A stretch of DNA of 64,000 nucleotides. Source: Lachnospiraceae bacterium. Lineage in GTDB: Bacteria > Bacillota > Clostridia > Lachnospirales > Lachnospiraceae. The DNA is taken from positions 44,492 through 108,491 of the forward strand of contig JAGAYR010000022.1 of NCBI GenBank assembly GCA_017940415.1, written 5' to 3'. The first letter of the stretch is position 1; each line of letters begins with the position of its first letter. The notes under the pieces are model-generated. The model saw nothing but the letters and a program-made list of their open reading frames with translations, was not told the origin of the DNA and did no database searches. This document shows positions 1 through 7,837 of this stretch, one piece after another. The translations under genes and the position numbers were made by a program.

Positions 1-741
1 CTTCTCATCGGAGGCGACGGTTCCATCAACGAACTCCTCTCCGGTATCGAGGACACCTCAAATATCATCTTAAGCATAATCCCCACCGGTTCCGGCAACG
101 ATTTTGCAAGATCCGTAGGAATCCCCTTTGATATCAGACTCGCTCTTGATATCGCAGTAAAAAGAGGACGTACCAGCATCATAGATCTTGGTGAAGTCAG
201 ATATAACGACGGTACATCAAGAAAGTTCATAATCAGTGCGGGTATCGGCTTTGATGCTGCGGTATGCGAAGAAGCAATGCATTCAAAGCTCAAGAAAGTC
301 CTCAACAAAGTAGGTCTGGGAAAACTCTCCTACGGCGCTATAGCCGTAAAACAGATATTCGGAGCAGAAAAGCCCGATGCGATGATTTCTTTTGACGGAG
401 GTGAGGAAATTCCCGTAAAGAAAATCCTGTTCTCCGCATTTATGAACGAGCCTTTTGAAGGAGGCGGTTTCAAGTTCGGACCTAAAGCTTCTCATACCGA
501 CGGTAAACTTGATATCTGTACGGCCAATGATATCTCCTGTGCAAAAGTATTTCTGGTCCTTCCCTTTGCAATGAGCGGAAAACACTTCATGTTCAAGGAA
601 GTGCACGGAGAAAAAGCCTCAAAGATTCATATCAAGCTCACATCTCCCGTATGGGTTCACACGGACGGTGAAGTCACAAGACAGGCAGACGAGCTTACTG
701 TAAAAGTTCTTAAATCAGCCATAAACATAACACTACCCTGA
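1..741 (+). CDS. Diacylglycerol kinase family lipid kinase (5' end missing)
   Basis: Frame 1 is open from the window edge to the TGA at 739-741, giving the last 246 residues. It opens with LLIGGDGSINELLSGI, the nucleotide-binding GGDG motif of the DAGK/YegS/sphingosine-kinase catalytic domain, followed by PTGSGNDFARS. The rest matches the beta-sandwich C-terminal half of the family (GIGFDAAV, then a stretch around EGGGFKFGPKASHTDGKLD). Proteins of this family phosphorylate diacylglycerol or related lipids with ATP at the membrane; the lipid cannot be told from the sequence. The full-length family is about 290-310 residues, so roughly 50-60 N-terminal residues lie before the window. It is transcribed toward the phosphonate operon and ends in its own terminator. 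Confidence 0.9.
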   Translation, partial: LLIGGDGSINELLSGIEDTSNIILSIIPTGSGNDFARSVGIPFDIRLALDIAVKRGRTSIIDLGEVRYNDGTSRKFIISAGIGFDAAVCEEAMHSKLKKVLNKVGLGKLSYGAIAVKQIFGAEKPDAMISFDGGEEIPVKKILFSAFMNEPFEGGGFKFGPKASHTDGKLDICTANDISCAKVFLVLPFAMSGKHFMFKEVHGEKASKIHIKLTSPVWVHTDGEVTRQADELTVKVLKSAINITLP

Positions 742-766
742 TCTTTCGATCAGGGTAGTTCTTTTA
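732..766 (+). terminator. Rho-independent terminator of the lipid kinase gene
   Basis: A perfect 12-bp stem (732-743 with 748-759), a 4-nt loop and a T-rich tail. The kinase stop codon at 739-741 lies inside the 5' arm. The hairpin also sits just after the stop of the convergent minus-strand gene (774), so it may act in both directions. Confidence 0.85.
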
Positions 767-773
767 TAAGGCT

Positions 774-3485
774 CTATTCATATCCGAGATATTCCCAGTT
801 ATCAAGATCATAGGGTGAACCGGTAACGCTGTACCAGTCATCGGGGATGAAGGTATTTCCGTTATTGTAACTGATGTCCCAGTTTCCGGATAAAAATACT
901 CTGTGTATATCTTCATACTTTTCATGACCGTCCAGAGGATTTCCGGTAAAAGGATTGACCGGATTGTCTATAACTCCCTCTACCGCCATGGGGCAAGTGT
1001 CCGCATTGGTCATGAATTCAAACGATGATTCAAATCCGTGGGCATCAAAATCCTTGACCATCAGAAGGGGAAGATACCATTCCACAGATTCATCTCTGAC
1101 ATCCAGTTTAAAACCGTCAAACCATCCCAGTCCGATACCGTGATCCGCAACTATGATGATCCTGGTATTATCATATATTCCTTCTTCTCTCAGATAATCA
1201 AACCACTCTCCCAGCTTGATCAATGCCGCCATATTAACGTGATAATTGGTGACCTTCTGTGCATCGGAAAGGTTCATGGCCTGACCGAGAAGATAATAAT
1301 ACGGTCCGGTGTAATACTCGGTATTATCAACATGCTCCTGAGGCACATAATCAGGAAGCTGAAGCAGCGTGGGCTCATGAGCGGTGCAGTTATACATCAT
1401 CAGGAATTCACCGTTTTCATTGTCGCTGAACTCGGTGATCTCATCCATATTATCGAGAACGGTATACCATGACATAAATGAATTGGAGATTCCGTCAGCC
1501 ATCAGAGTTCCTTCCCAATTCTGCTCTGAATCCTCGGTAAAATCATCCGGGGTGATCTGATTGACCGCATGGGATTTCATGTACTCTTTATTGTAATTTC
1601 CACCGTCGTACAAAAGACCCTGCAGGAAAAGCGGAACCGTCTTCATTTCACCGAAATAGAAGATATTCCTCTTGAGATCCTCAATGGTCCTTGTTCCCAT
1701 CAAAGCAGGATTATCCAGGAATTTATCCTTGGAAATATAAGTGTTGATCTCGGGATGATCATCATAAATGCTCAAGTCGGGTATCTGAGAATAACCCGCA
1801 AGAGGAGGATCCATTACTGTAACGCCGTATCCGTTTTCGGAAAAGAGAACAGGAAGCACTCTGAGCGCCTCATTGGTCTTGTCTTCAAGCAGCATGTCAT
1901 CTCTTTGATTCATTTCATAGGGAGTATATTCATATCCGCCGAAAACCGAAGGCATTCCGAAATTGGTTGCTCTTCCGTAGGAAATGGTGTCGTGATAATA
2001 GGTAAATCCGTCAAAAGAATTCACAAGTTCGGGACGCTCATTGATTAGGAAAGGTACGGCAGGTCCCATTGCACGGTCCAGCATTATGATCACAACATTT
2101 TTGCCGGTCTTTGAAAGGGATATTTTAGGCATATCCTCATAATCGGCAGATGCGTTGTACATATCAGTAAACTTTGCATACTCAGCATTTATACCGTGGA
2201 CATTTACAGCGGATATACAGATAAATGCAACACATCCCGCTGCCGCAAGAGTACCTGCAAATGCAGACTTAAACTTGTAAACAACAATCACTGCAATCGC
2301 TGCGACAAGCATCAGCAAAATATCTTTGACTATAAGTCCCGTAGCAAAAGAAGGAGCTACATCATACTTAAGATCGGTGGAAATGGTTCCGAGTCCGGAA
2401 CCGGATAACATGTAATTAACCACGGAACAGCCGCAGCATACGGTATAGATTAGTGCAAATATCTTTCTGGTCCTGTCCGTTGAAAAGAGATAATAGATCC
2501 CTATCCAGACAACATAAAAACCGATACCGAGAGCCAGAGAATATATCAGATACCTTGAAGGATTAAATATATCCATGGAGCTGATAAATTCCGTAGCAGA
2601 TGCGGCAAGCACGTTTGAAGGAATATACAAACCGGTCATTACTGCCATGAGAAATGCACACGACATGAAAATACGGTTATAACCTTTTACCGCTTCTTTA
2701 TCCTTCTTACTTACAACAGGCTCTGTATCAGCTTCGGCCTTAGTCTTAAGGGCAGGTATTTTAATCTTTCTGCTTTCAACAAATTTCTGCACCGCATTCT
2801 TGAGAAGCGAAAACATATTGTTGAAAGTCCAATAGATAACAAGTCCTGCGGGAGAATTATATAAGAGCACCAGGAATACAAGTGCTGTCACATAAAGCTG
2901 GATCTTCTCCTTACGAAGATGTCCCTTGGAATAAATGGTTCCGGACACGATATTGATGAGAGTCATCAGGATGGGAAGGAAATTTATGCTATGTCCGAAA
3001 AGCTTAATGATTCCGTCAGGTGCACCCAGATCGTTAATCAGATAAACGGGACCGTAAGGGTTGTGAACAAAGCTTAAGAGAATCGAAGGTGTTCCCTTAA
3101 GAACGGTAACTCCCGACAAAAATCTGAATGCAGAAATGAAAAAAGGAATCTGGAGAAAGAGTGATGAAACGCCGCGCAAAGCATACACAGGCTTGTAATC
3201 ACAGATCCTGTAATATGCCTGAAGCATCATTACTTTTTCATCGCCTTTGAAAGTCTTTTTGATATGTGAGATACGGCTCTCCATGGCCTTCTCACGCTCT
3301 CTCTGCTCCGACTGAAGCTTATCTGCTCTCTTATAAAGAGGAAATACCAGTATATTTACGATCAGGCTCAGTGCAAAAAGAGTTGTAAAAGGTTTGCCCA
3401 CCCATCTGTATACGATGAAGAATACTGTTTCAAACAGTATTTCAAGAGGACGTATTGTAAGAAAATAAAGTATATCCGTAAACAT
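774..3485 (-). CDS. YidC/Oxa1-like membrane domain fused to a sulfatase/phosphoethanolamine-transferase-like domain
   Basis: A 903-residue membrane protein in one uninterrupted frame. Residues about 25-235 carry YidC/Oxa1 features: KPFTTLFALSLIVNILVFPL, a charged cytoplasmic loop (50-80), LQIPFF at 111-116 and SPAGLVIYWTFNN at 211-223. There is no lipobox or usual YidC N-terminal extension. Residues about 270-425 add several more membrane segments. From about 462 the protein is an alkaline-phosphatase-superfamily domain of the sulfatase/LTA-synthase/PE-transferase kind: VVIIMLDRAMG, a possible Thr nucleophile in ATNFGMPS near 506, and the metal motif VADHG near 775. Its ATG directly follows the TAA of the upstream transferase gene (TAAATG), so the two are probably translationally coupled. 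Last gene of the phosphonate operon. I infer a role in moving or modifying a surface polymer; insertase activity is unproven. Confidence 0.85.
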   Translation of the reverse strand: MFTDILYFLTIRPLEILFETVFFIVYRWVGKPFTTLFALSLIVNILVFPLYKRADKLQSEQREREKAMESRISHIKKTFKGDEKVMMLQAYYRICDYKPVYALRGVSSLFLQIPFFISAFRFLSGVTVLKGTPSILLSFVHNPYGPVYLINDLGAPDGIIKLFGHSINFLPILMTLINIVSGTIYSKGHLRKEKIQLYVTALVFLVLLYNSPAGLVIYWTFNNMFSLLKNAVQKFVESRKIKIPALKTKAEADTEPVVSKKDKEAVKGYNRIFMSCAFLMAVMTGLYIPSNVLAASATEFISSMDIFNPSRYLIYSLALGIGFYVVWIGIYYLFSTDRTRKIFALIYTVCCGCSVVNYMLSGSGLGTISTDLKYDVAPSFATGLIVKDILLMLVAAIAVIVVYKFKSAFAGTLAAAGCVAFICISAVNVHGINAEYAKFTDMYNASADYEDMPKISLSKTGKNVVIIMLDRAMGPAVPFLINERPELVNSFDGFTYYHDTISYGRATNFGMPSVFGGYEYTPYEMNQRDDMLLEDKTNEALRVLPVLFSENGYGVTVMDPPLAGYSQIPDLSIYDDHPEINTYISKDKFLDNPALMGTRTIEDLKRNIFYFGEMKTVPLFLQGLLYDGGNYNKEYMKSHAVNQITPDDFTEDSEQNWEGTLMADGISNSFMSWYTVLDNMDEITEFSDNENGEFLMMYNCTAHEPTLLQLPDYVPQEHVDNTEYYTGPYYYLLGQAMNLSDAQKVTNYHVNMAALIKLGEWFDYLREEGIYDNTRIIIVADHGIGLGWFDGFKLDVRDESVEWYLPLLMVKDFDAHGFESSFEFMTNADTCPMAVEGVIDNPVNPFTGNPLDGHEKYEDIHRVFLSGNWDISYNNGNTFIPDDWYSVTGSPYDLDNWEYLGYE

Positions 3486-4784
3486 TTATGCAGACTCCTT
3501 CATATCTGAAGGCTTATCACCTGCAGAAACCAGTTCGTTATATTTTGAAACAACATACTCGGCGGTACGCTCTGCGCCTTCTCCGAAATGAGCCCATGTC
3601 TCACGTCTTGCCCTGTCACGGCCTTCGGAATATTCGTTACACTCAAGACATTCGTCGATAACCTTCTTCATATCGTCAAGATCACTCTTCTCGAGTTTTC
3701 TTCCGATGGAAGGAAGGATCTTAATGGTCCAGAGGTCATCGTCAATCCACGATGCATCATAAGGAGCTTTATCCATCTCAGCTCCCGTGTAGATAACAGG
3801 CTTATCGTAAACAAGGGTAAAGTCAAAGATAACTCCGGAGAAATCGGAGATCATGATATCGCTCTTCATAAGTACATCAAAGTTATCATTGTCACGGTTC
3901 CAGGTAACTCCGCTGCCCTCGCCGTACTTATTCATGAGTTTATCCATCAGTTCCTTTTCCGATGCAAAAGACTGAGGATGAGGTCTGATTATAACGTCAT
4001 AACCGGTTTTCAAAAGAGCATCGATAAGCTTTTCCCCATACATACTTAAAGCTCCGCTCTTTCCCCATGAAGGTGCCAGAAGAACGGTTTTCTTATCGGA
4101 TGTATTCTTTTTAAATCCGGGATCTTCCTTGGCTTTCTTGATTCTCTCCGCCATCACATCCATATAAGGAATACCGACAATCTCTATATCCTTGGCAGGT
4201 TCGTTTCTGAGTCTTTCAAGTTCTCTTATCTGGTCCTTCTGATAATCTCCGGATAAAAGAATGGCATCATAAAAATCTATTCCGAACATCCTGTAAAGAG
4301 TGATGTCACTGGATGCGTGAGGAATATGGATATAATACTGAGCGTTCCCCGATCTCTTCCACTGGAAAACATCAAGGCTGGGAGTGGTGGAAAGAACTAT
4401 AACTGCATTTACAAGATTCATCTTTGCAAATGCCCTGTTTCCCTCCCCGATAAATTCGGCTGTGATATTCTCATACTTTTTCTCGAGAGCGGGATCGTCG
4501 GGAGACATGGTGTAATAGACACATTTAATGTTCTTTTTTTCAAGCCTGTCGCAAATGGGCTCGAAAATATTCCAATATCTCTTATGGTCCGAAAAGATAA
4601 CCACTGGAATTCTCTCATCCATGGTCTTTTCCAGCTTTCCTACTCCGATCCTGTACTTAAGCTTAACCCAGTAAGCACGTATAAAAAGCATAGCGGATCC
4701 GAACAGGCCAAACAGAACGGAAAAGATCATTCCGCCCGTTCCGGGATCTATATATGCCGGTGTTATTATGTGAAATGAAAACAT
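3486..4784 (-). CDS. CDP-glycerol glycerophosphotransferase (TagB/TagF)-like transferase
   Basis: A 432-residue protein with an N-terminal hydrophobic segment (about 18-37) and a GT-B-like glycerophosphotransferase domain. Recognisable motifs are RPHPQS at 267-272 and SDFSGVIFDF at 313-322, which in this family surround the CDP-alditol binding site. Known members move glycerol- or ribitol-phosphate from CDP-alditols onto teichoic acid or glycans at the inner face of the membrane. Because the upstream genes make aminoethylphosphonate and encode a nucleotidyltransferase, I infer that this enzyme could use a CMP-linked phosphonate instead. A good ribosome site (AAGGAG) lies before the ATG. The TAA stop abuts the ATG of the YidC-sulfatase fusion. 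Confidence 0.85.
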   Translation of the reverse strand: MFSFHIITPAYIDPGTGGMIFSVLFGLFGSAMLFIRAYWVKLKYRIGVGKLEKTMDERIPVVIFSDHKRYWNIFEPICDRLEKKNIKCVYYTMSPDDPALEKKYENITAEFIGEGNRAFAKMNLVNAVIVLSTTPSLDVFQWKRSGNAQYYIHIPHASSDITLYRMFGIDFYDAILLSGDYQKDQIRELERLRNEPAKDIEIVGIPYMDVMAERIKKAKEDPGFKKNTSDKKTVLLAPSWGKSGALSMYGEKLIDALLKTGYDVIIRPHPQSFASEKELMDKLMNKYGEGSGVTWNRDNDNFDVLMKSDIMISDFSGVIFDFTLVYDKPVIYTGAEMDKAPYDASWIDDDLWTIKILPSIGRKLEKSDLDDMKKVIDECLECNEYSEGRDRARRETWAHFGEGAERTAEYVVSKYNELVSAGDKPSDMKESA

Positions 4785-4817
4785 TGAATCTCTCCTTGGA
4801 ACTGATATCTAAATATC

Positions 4818-5939
4818 TCAGACTGTTTTGAGATATTCGATAAATGCATTCTTATTTTCCAATGCGGTAGTTGTGGGACGGCCGAGATCCTCCCTTGCTC
4901 CGATGGAGCATTTAACTTCTATGAGGGTAAGTTCATTACCTGCCTTAGCTGCTTTAAGTTCGGCATCAAGCTCTTCATATGTACTTACGGAAACAGCCTT
5001 TGGATAACCGCATGCCTTTGCAATCTCAACAATATTTATATTTGATGCAACTGTAGGCATACCGCCTACGGTCTCGTGTGCGCCGTTGTTGATAACTACA
5101 TGAATAAGATTTGTGGGCTTATTTGATCCGATAACAGCCATTGCACCCATGTGCATGAGTACTGCTCCATCCCCGTCTATACACCATACCCTGGTATCTT
5201 TCTTATTAAGTGCAACACCAAGCGCAATAGAGGATGAGTGTCCCATGGAACCTACGGTAAGGAAATCATATTTATGATCCTGTCCCTTTGCGGTCCTGAT
5301 CTCGAAAAGTTCTCTGCTGGCCTTACCCGTTGTGGATACTATCGGGTCTTCTCCGCTTACTTCAACGATATGTCTGATGATCTCTTCTCTGAGCATCTTG
5401 TTATCATTTGAATACTTAACGGAAGGAGCATCCGTAAGAGCACCCTTCCTGATAACAAACGCAACATCCTTACCTGTAGCAAGTACCTTTCTGTACTCTT
5501 CCATCTTGGATCTGAGTTCATCTTCAGTGGTATCCTTATCAACTACAAATGCCTGTATGTCCATATCCTCAAGAAGTTTAAGAGTAACTTCTCCCTGATA
5601 GATATGCTGGGGTTCATCATGAACTCCGGGCTCTCCGCGCCAGCCCACAACAAATATAACCGGGATCGCATAAACCTTATCATTAAGGAGCGATGCAACA
5701 GGATTGATGATATTTCCCTCACCGGAATTCTGCATGTAAACAACAGGAACCTTACCTGTAGCAAGATGATATCCTGCAGCAAGTGCCGTACAGTTTCCCT
5801 CATTTGCGGCTATCATGTGATGCTCGGGGGAAATTCCGTATTTATCCATCAGATAATTACAAAGTGCTTTGAGCTGTGAATCGGGAACACCGGTGTAAAA
5901 ATCAGATCCCAGTATTTCCGCAAAACTATCTACTTTCAT
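4818..5939 (-). CDS. ppd: Phosphonopyruvate decarboxylase
   Basis: A thiamine-diphosphate enzyme that decarboxylates phosphonopyruvate to phosphonoacetaldehyde, the irreversible step that pulls the PEP mutase equilibrium toward phosphonate. It has an N-terminal Pyr domain (DFYTGVPDSQL, then EGNCTALAAGYHLATGK with the conserved Glu) and a C-terminal PP domain with GDGAVLMHMG followed by NNGAHETVGG, the ThDP/Mg motif. I start it at the ATG at 5939 (MKVDSF), with AGGA about 7 nt before it; the frame is open further upstream to 5999, but that would overlap the nucleotidyltransferase gene and adds a basic, non-homologous tail. 373 residues, normal for aepY/ppd. Confidence 0.92.
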   Translation of the reverse strand: MKVDSFAEILGSDFYTGVPDSQLKALCNYLMDKYGISPEHHMIAANEGNCTALAAGYHLATGKVPVVYMQNSGEGNIINPVASLLNDKVYAIPVIFVVGWRGEPGVHDEPQHIYQGEVTLKLLEDMDIQAFVVDKDTTEDELRSKMEEYRKVLATGKDVAFVIRKGALTDAPSVKYSNDNKMLREEIIRHIVEVSGEDPIVSTTGKASRELFEIRTAKGQDHKYDFLTVGSMGHSSSIALGVALNKKDTRVWCIDGDGAVLMHMGAMAVIGSNKPTNLIHVVINNGAHETVGGMPTVASNINIVEIAKACGYPKAVSVSTYEELDAELKAAKAGNELTLIEVKCSIGAREDLGRPTTTALENKNAFIEYLKTV

Positions 5940-5949
5940 TTTCGTATTC

Positions 5950-6663
5950 CTATGCTTTGTTTTCAGCGATCTTTTCTTCGACTGCTTTAAGTTCGTCAAC
6001 GGTATCTATCTCAATGATGTCACCGTCTTTAATGGGATGAACCGTAATGTCTATCTTATCCAGAATGCTGTGTACTACTTCATCCCAGAACAGTTCTTCA
6101 TATCCGGGTTTTCCCCATGCTTCGTCTACGGCATCCGCAATTGCTTCGGATTCTTCCTCGTAAAAATAGGAAATTCCGCACATGTTATAGACACTGTCTC
6201 CGCCTTTTCCTATTCGGGTTATCCTGCCGGATGCATCCTGTTCGAATACCCAGTCGTCGGAATGACCTTCAACCATTCTTCCGAAATAGCAGGATTTATC
6301 TATCTTCCCGCAAAGAACGTCAGGATCGGGTATATAGAGATCCGCTTCACAGACAAACACTTTGAGGCCTCTCATAAAATCCGTAACCGCATGTATTGAA
6401 GAGATATTATTTATGGTCTCATAATGTTCATTTATGATTATGGTGATGTTGTCGTACTTTTCGTTAAGATAATCAAACCTGTCTCCGAGGTAACCTGCGA
6501 CAACAAATATGTGAGACACGCCTCTTTTTTCAAGGGCATCTATGACCGTTTCGATCATAGGCTTACCGCCTACCTCTATAAGAGGCTTGGGCTTATCGAG
6601 AGTAAGCGGTCTCATCCTGGTGCCTAGTCCGGCAGCCATAAGTATTGCCATTTCATCATTCAT
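5950..6663 (-). CDS. Sugar-phosphate-type nucleotidyltransferase, probable CTP:2-aminoethylphosphonate cytidylyltransferase
   Basis: A 237-residue NTP-transferase domain: AAGLGTRMRPLTLDKPKPL at about 10-28 binds the nucleotide, and EADLYI near 105 supplies the metal-binding acidic residue. Close relatives activate choline phosphate (LicC) or 2-aminoethylphosphonate (the PntC N-terminal domain) with CTP. In PntC this domain is fused to the transaminase; here the two are separate adjacent genes 13 nt apart, and that context favours CMP-AEP as product. Substrate is inferred. The upstream ribosome site is weak (GAGAAG); an internal Met at residue 5 is a possible alternative start. Confidence 0.85.
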   Translation of the reverse strand: MNDEMAILMAAGLGTRMRPLTLDKPKPLIEVGGKPMIETVIDALEKRGVSHIFVVAGYLGDRFDYLNEKYDNITIIINEHYETINNISSIHAVTDFMRGLKVFVCEADLYIPDPDVLCGKIDKSCYFGRMVEGHSDDWVFEQDASGRITRIGKGGDSVYNMCGISYFYEEESEAIADAVDEAWGKPGYEELFWDEVVHSILDKIDITVHPIKDGDIIEIDTVDELKAVEEKIAENKA

Positions 6664-6676
6664 AATTACTGTCTTC

Positions 6677-7807
6677 TCACTTATCGTATCTGACGGGAAT
6701 GCTTACGCCTGTTGCTTTCAGTGCTTCTTCAAACACTTTCCAGAATTCCCTGATATCATCATCCGTGATCACGCCAAGTGCACAGAGCCTGAAAGTTCCT
6801 CTGCTTTCTATTTTGCCGGGATAAATGGTAAATCCGCGCTCATATACATAATCGTGGACCTTCTCAAAATTCCAGTTGGGATCATCGGGATAAACAATGG
6901 CAGAGACAAGACCTGCCTGAACGAATCTGTCCAATGCTTCCTTAAATCCCAGTCTGTCCACTCCATCACGGATCGCATTCATAACCTTCGTGTGACGCTC
7001 CCACTTTGCCGCTTCACCCTCTTCGAAATATTCGATAAGAGCCTGCTTTGCGGCGTATACGGTCTGTACGGGAGGGGTAAAATGCATCTCACCCGTACGC
7101 TCGAAGAAATCGTACTGCATGAACAGATTGCAGTAATAGGATCTTACGGGGAAGTCCTTACTCTTTTCGATGATGTCCTTTCTTCCGACTATGAAAGAAA
7201 GACCGGTCATTCCCTGTATTCCTTTCTGTGCGGAAGCCATACAGAAATCAATGTTCTCGTCATATACATTGATAGGTCTCAAAGCATATGCACTGGTGGT
7301 ATCCGTTATCAAAAAAACACCGTACCTGTGAGCAATCTCACCGATCTCCTTAACGGGATTGAGAAGACCTGTTCCTGTCTCATGGTACGTTACATAGACA
7401 TATCCGATGTCACTGTTTGCCTTAAATACATCCTCGATCTCCGTCAGTGAAGGAACCTTATCGATGGGCTGCTTAAGCTCGATAAGAGGCAGGTTATATG
7501 CTTTGCAGACATCGACGGCTCTCTGTGAATAAGAACCGTTGTTGATCACAAAAGCCTTCTTTCCCGCATCGAGAAGTGAGTTAAGTGTTATATCGATACA
7601 AATGGTTCCCGATCCGCAGAAAAGAACCGAAGTATAATCCTCTTTTTTTCCGTGAACTATACGCACGAGATCTTCTCTCATGGGAGCCATGATGGACCGG
7701 AACTCCTTCTCACGAGGACATATATCCGGAACCACCTGTGCCATCTTTACGGTATCCGTAGTGGTTGAGGGGCCGGGATTAAGCAAAACATTTCTTTTTA
7801 TTTCCAT
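6677..7807 (-). CDS. phnW: 2-aminoethylphosphonate:pyruvate transaminase
   Basis: A class-V fold PLP aminotransferase of 376 residues. It shows the N-terminal NPGPSTTTDTV typical of this family, the cofactor-contacting Asp169 in LITDTTS and the PLP lysine Lys195 in SAQKGIQGMTG. In a biosynthetic operon it should run toward amination of phosphonoacetaldehyde to 2-aminoethylphosphonate (AepZ role) rather than catabolism. Neighbours on both sides belong to the same pathway: PEP mutase 30 nt upstream, nucleotidyltransferase 13 nt downstream. Ribosome site CGGAG is 8 nt before the ATG. Confidence 0.9.
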   Translation of the reverse strand: MEIKRNVLLNPGPSTTTDTVKMAQVVPDICPREKEFRSIMAPMREDLVRIVHGKKEDYTSVLFCGSGTICIDITLNSLLDAGKKAFVINNGSYSQRAVDVCKAYNLPLIELKQPIDKVPSLTEIEDVFKANSDIGYVYVTYHETGTGLLNPVKEIGEIAHRYGVFLITDTTSAYALRPINVYDENIDFCMASAQKGIQGMTGLSFIVGRKDIIEKSKDFPVRSYYCNLFMQYDFFERTGEMHFTPPVQTVYAAKQALIEYFEEGEAAKWERHTKVMNAIRDGVDRLGFKEALDRFVQAGLVSAIVYPDDPNWNFEKVHDYVYERGFTIYPGKIESRGTFRLCALGVITDDDIREFWKVFEEALKATGVSIPVRYDK

Positions 7808-7837
7808 ATTTAAATCTCCGTACTTAAAAACTCTTCA

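Noticed and set aside
6542-7450. 302-codon open frame on the plus strand
   Set aside because: Entirely antisense to the nucleotidyltransferase and transaminase genes, no ribosome site and no family resemblance; a shadow frame.
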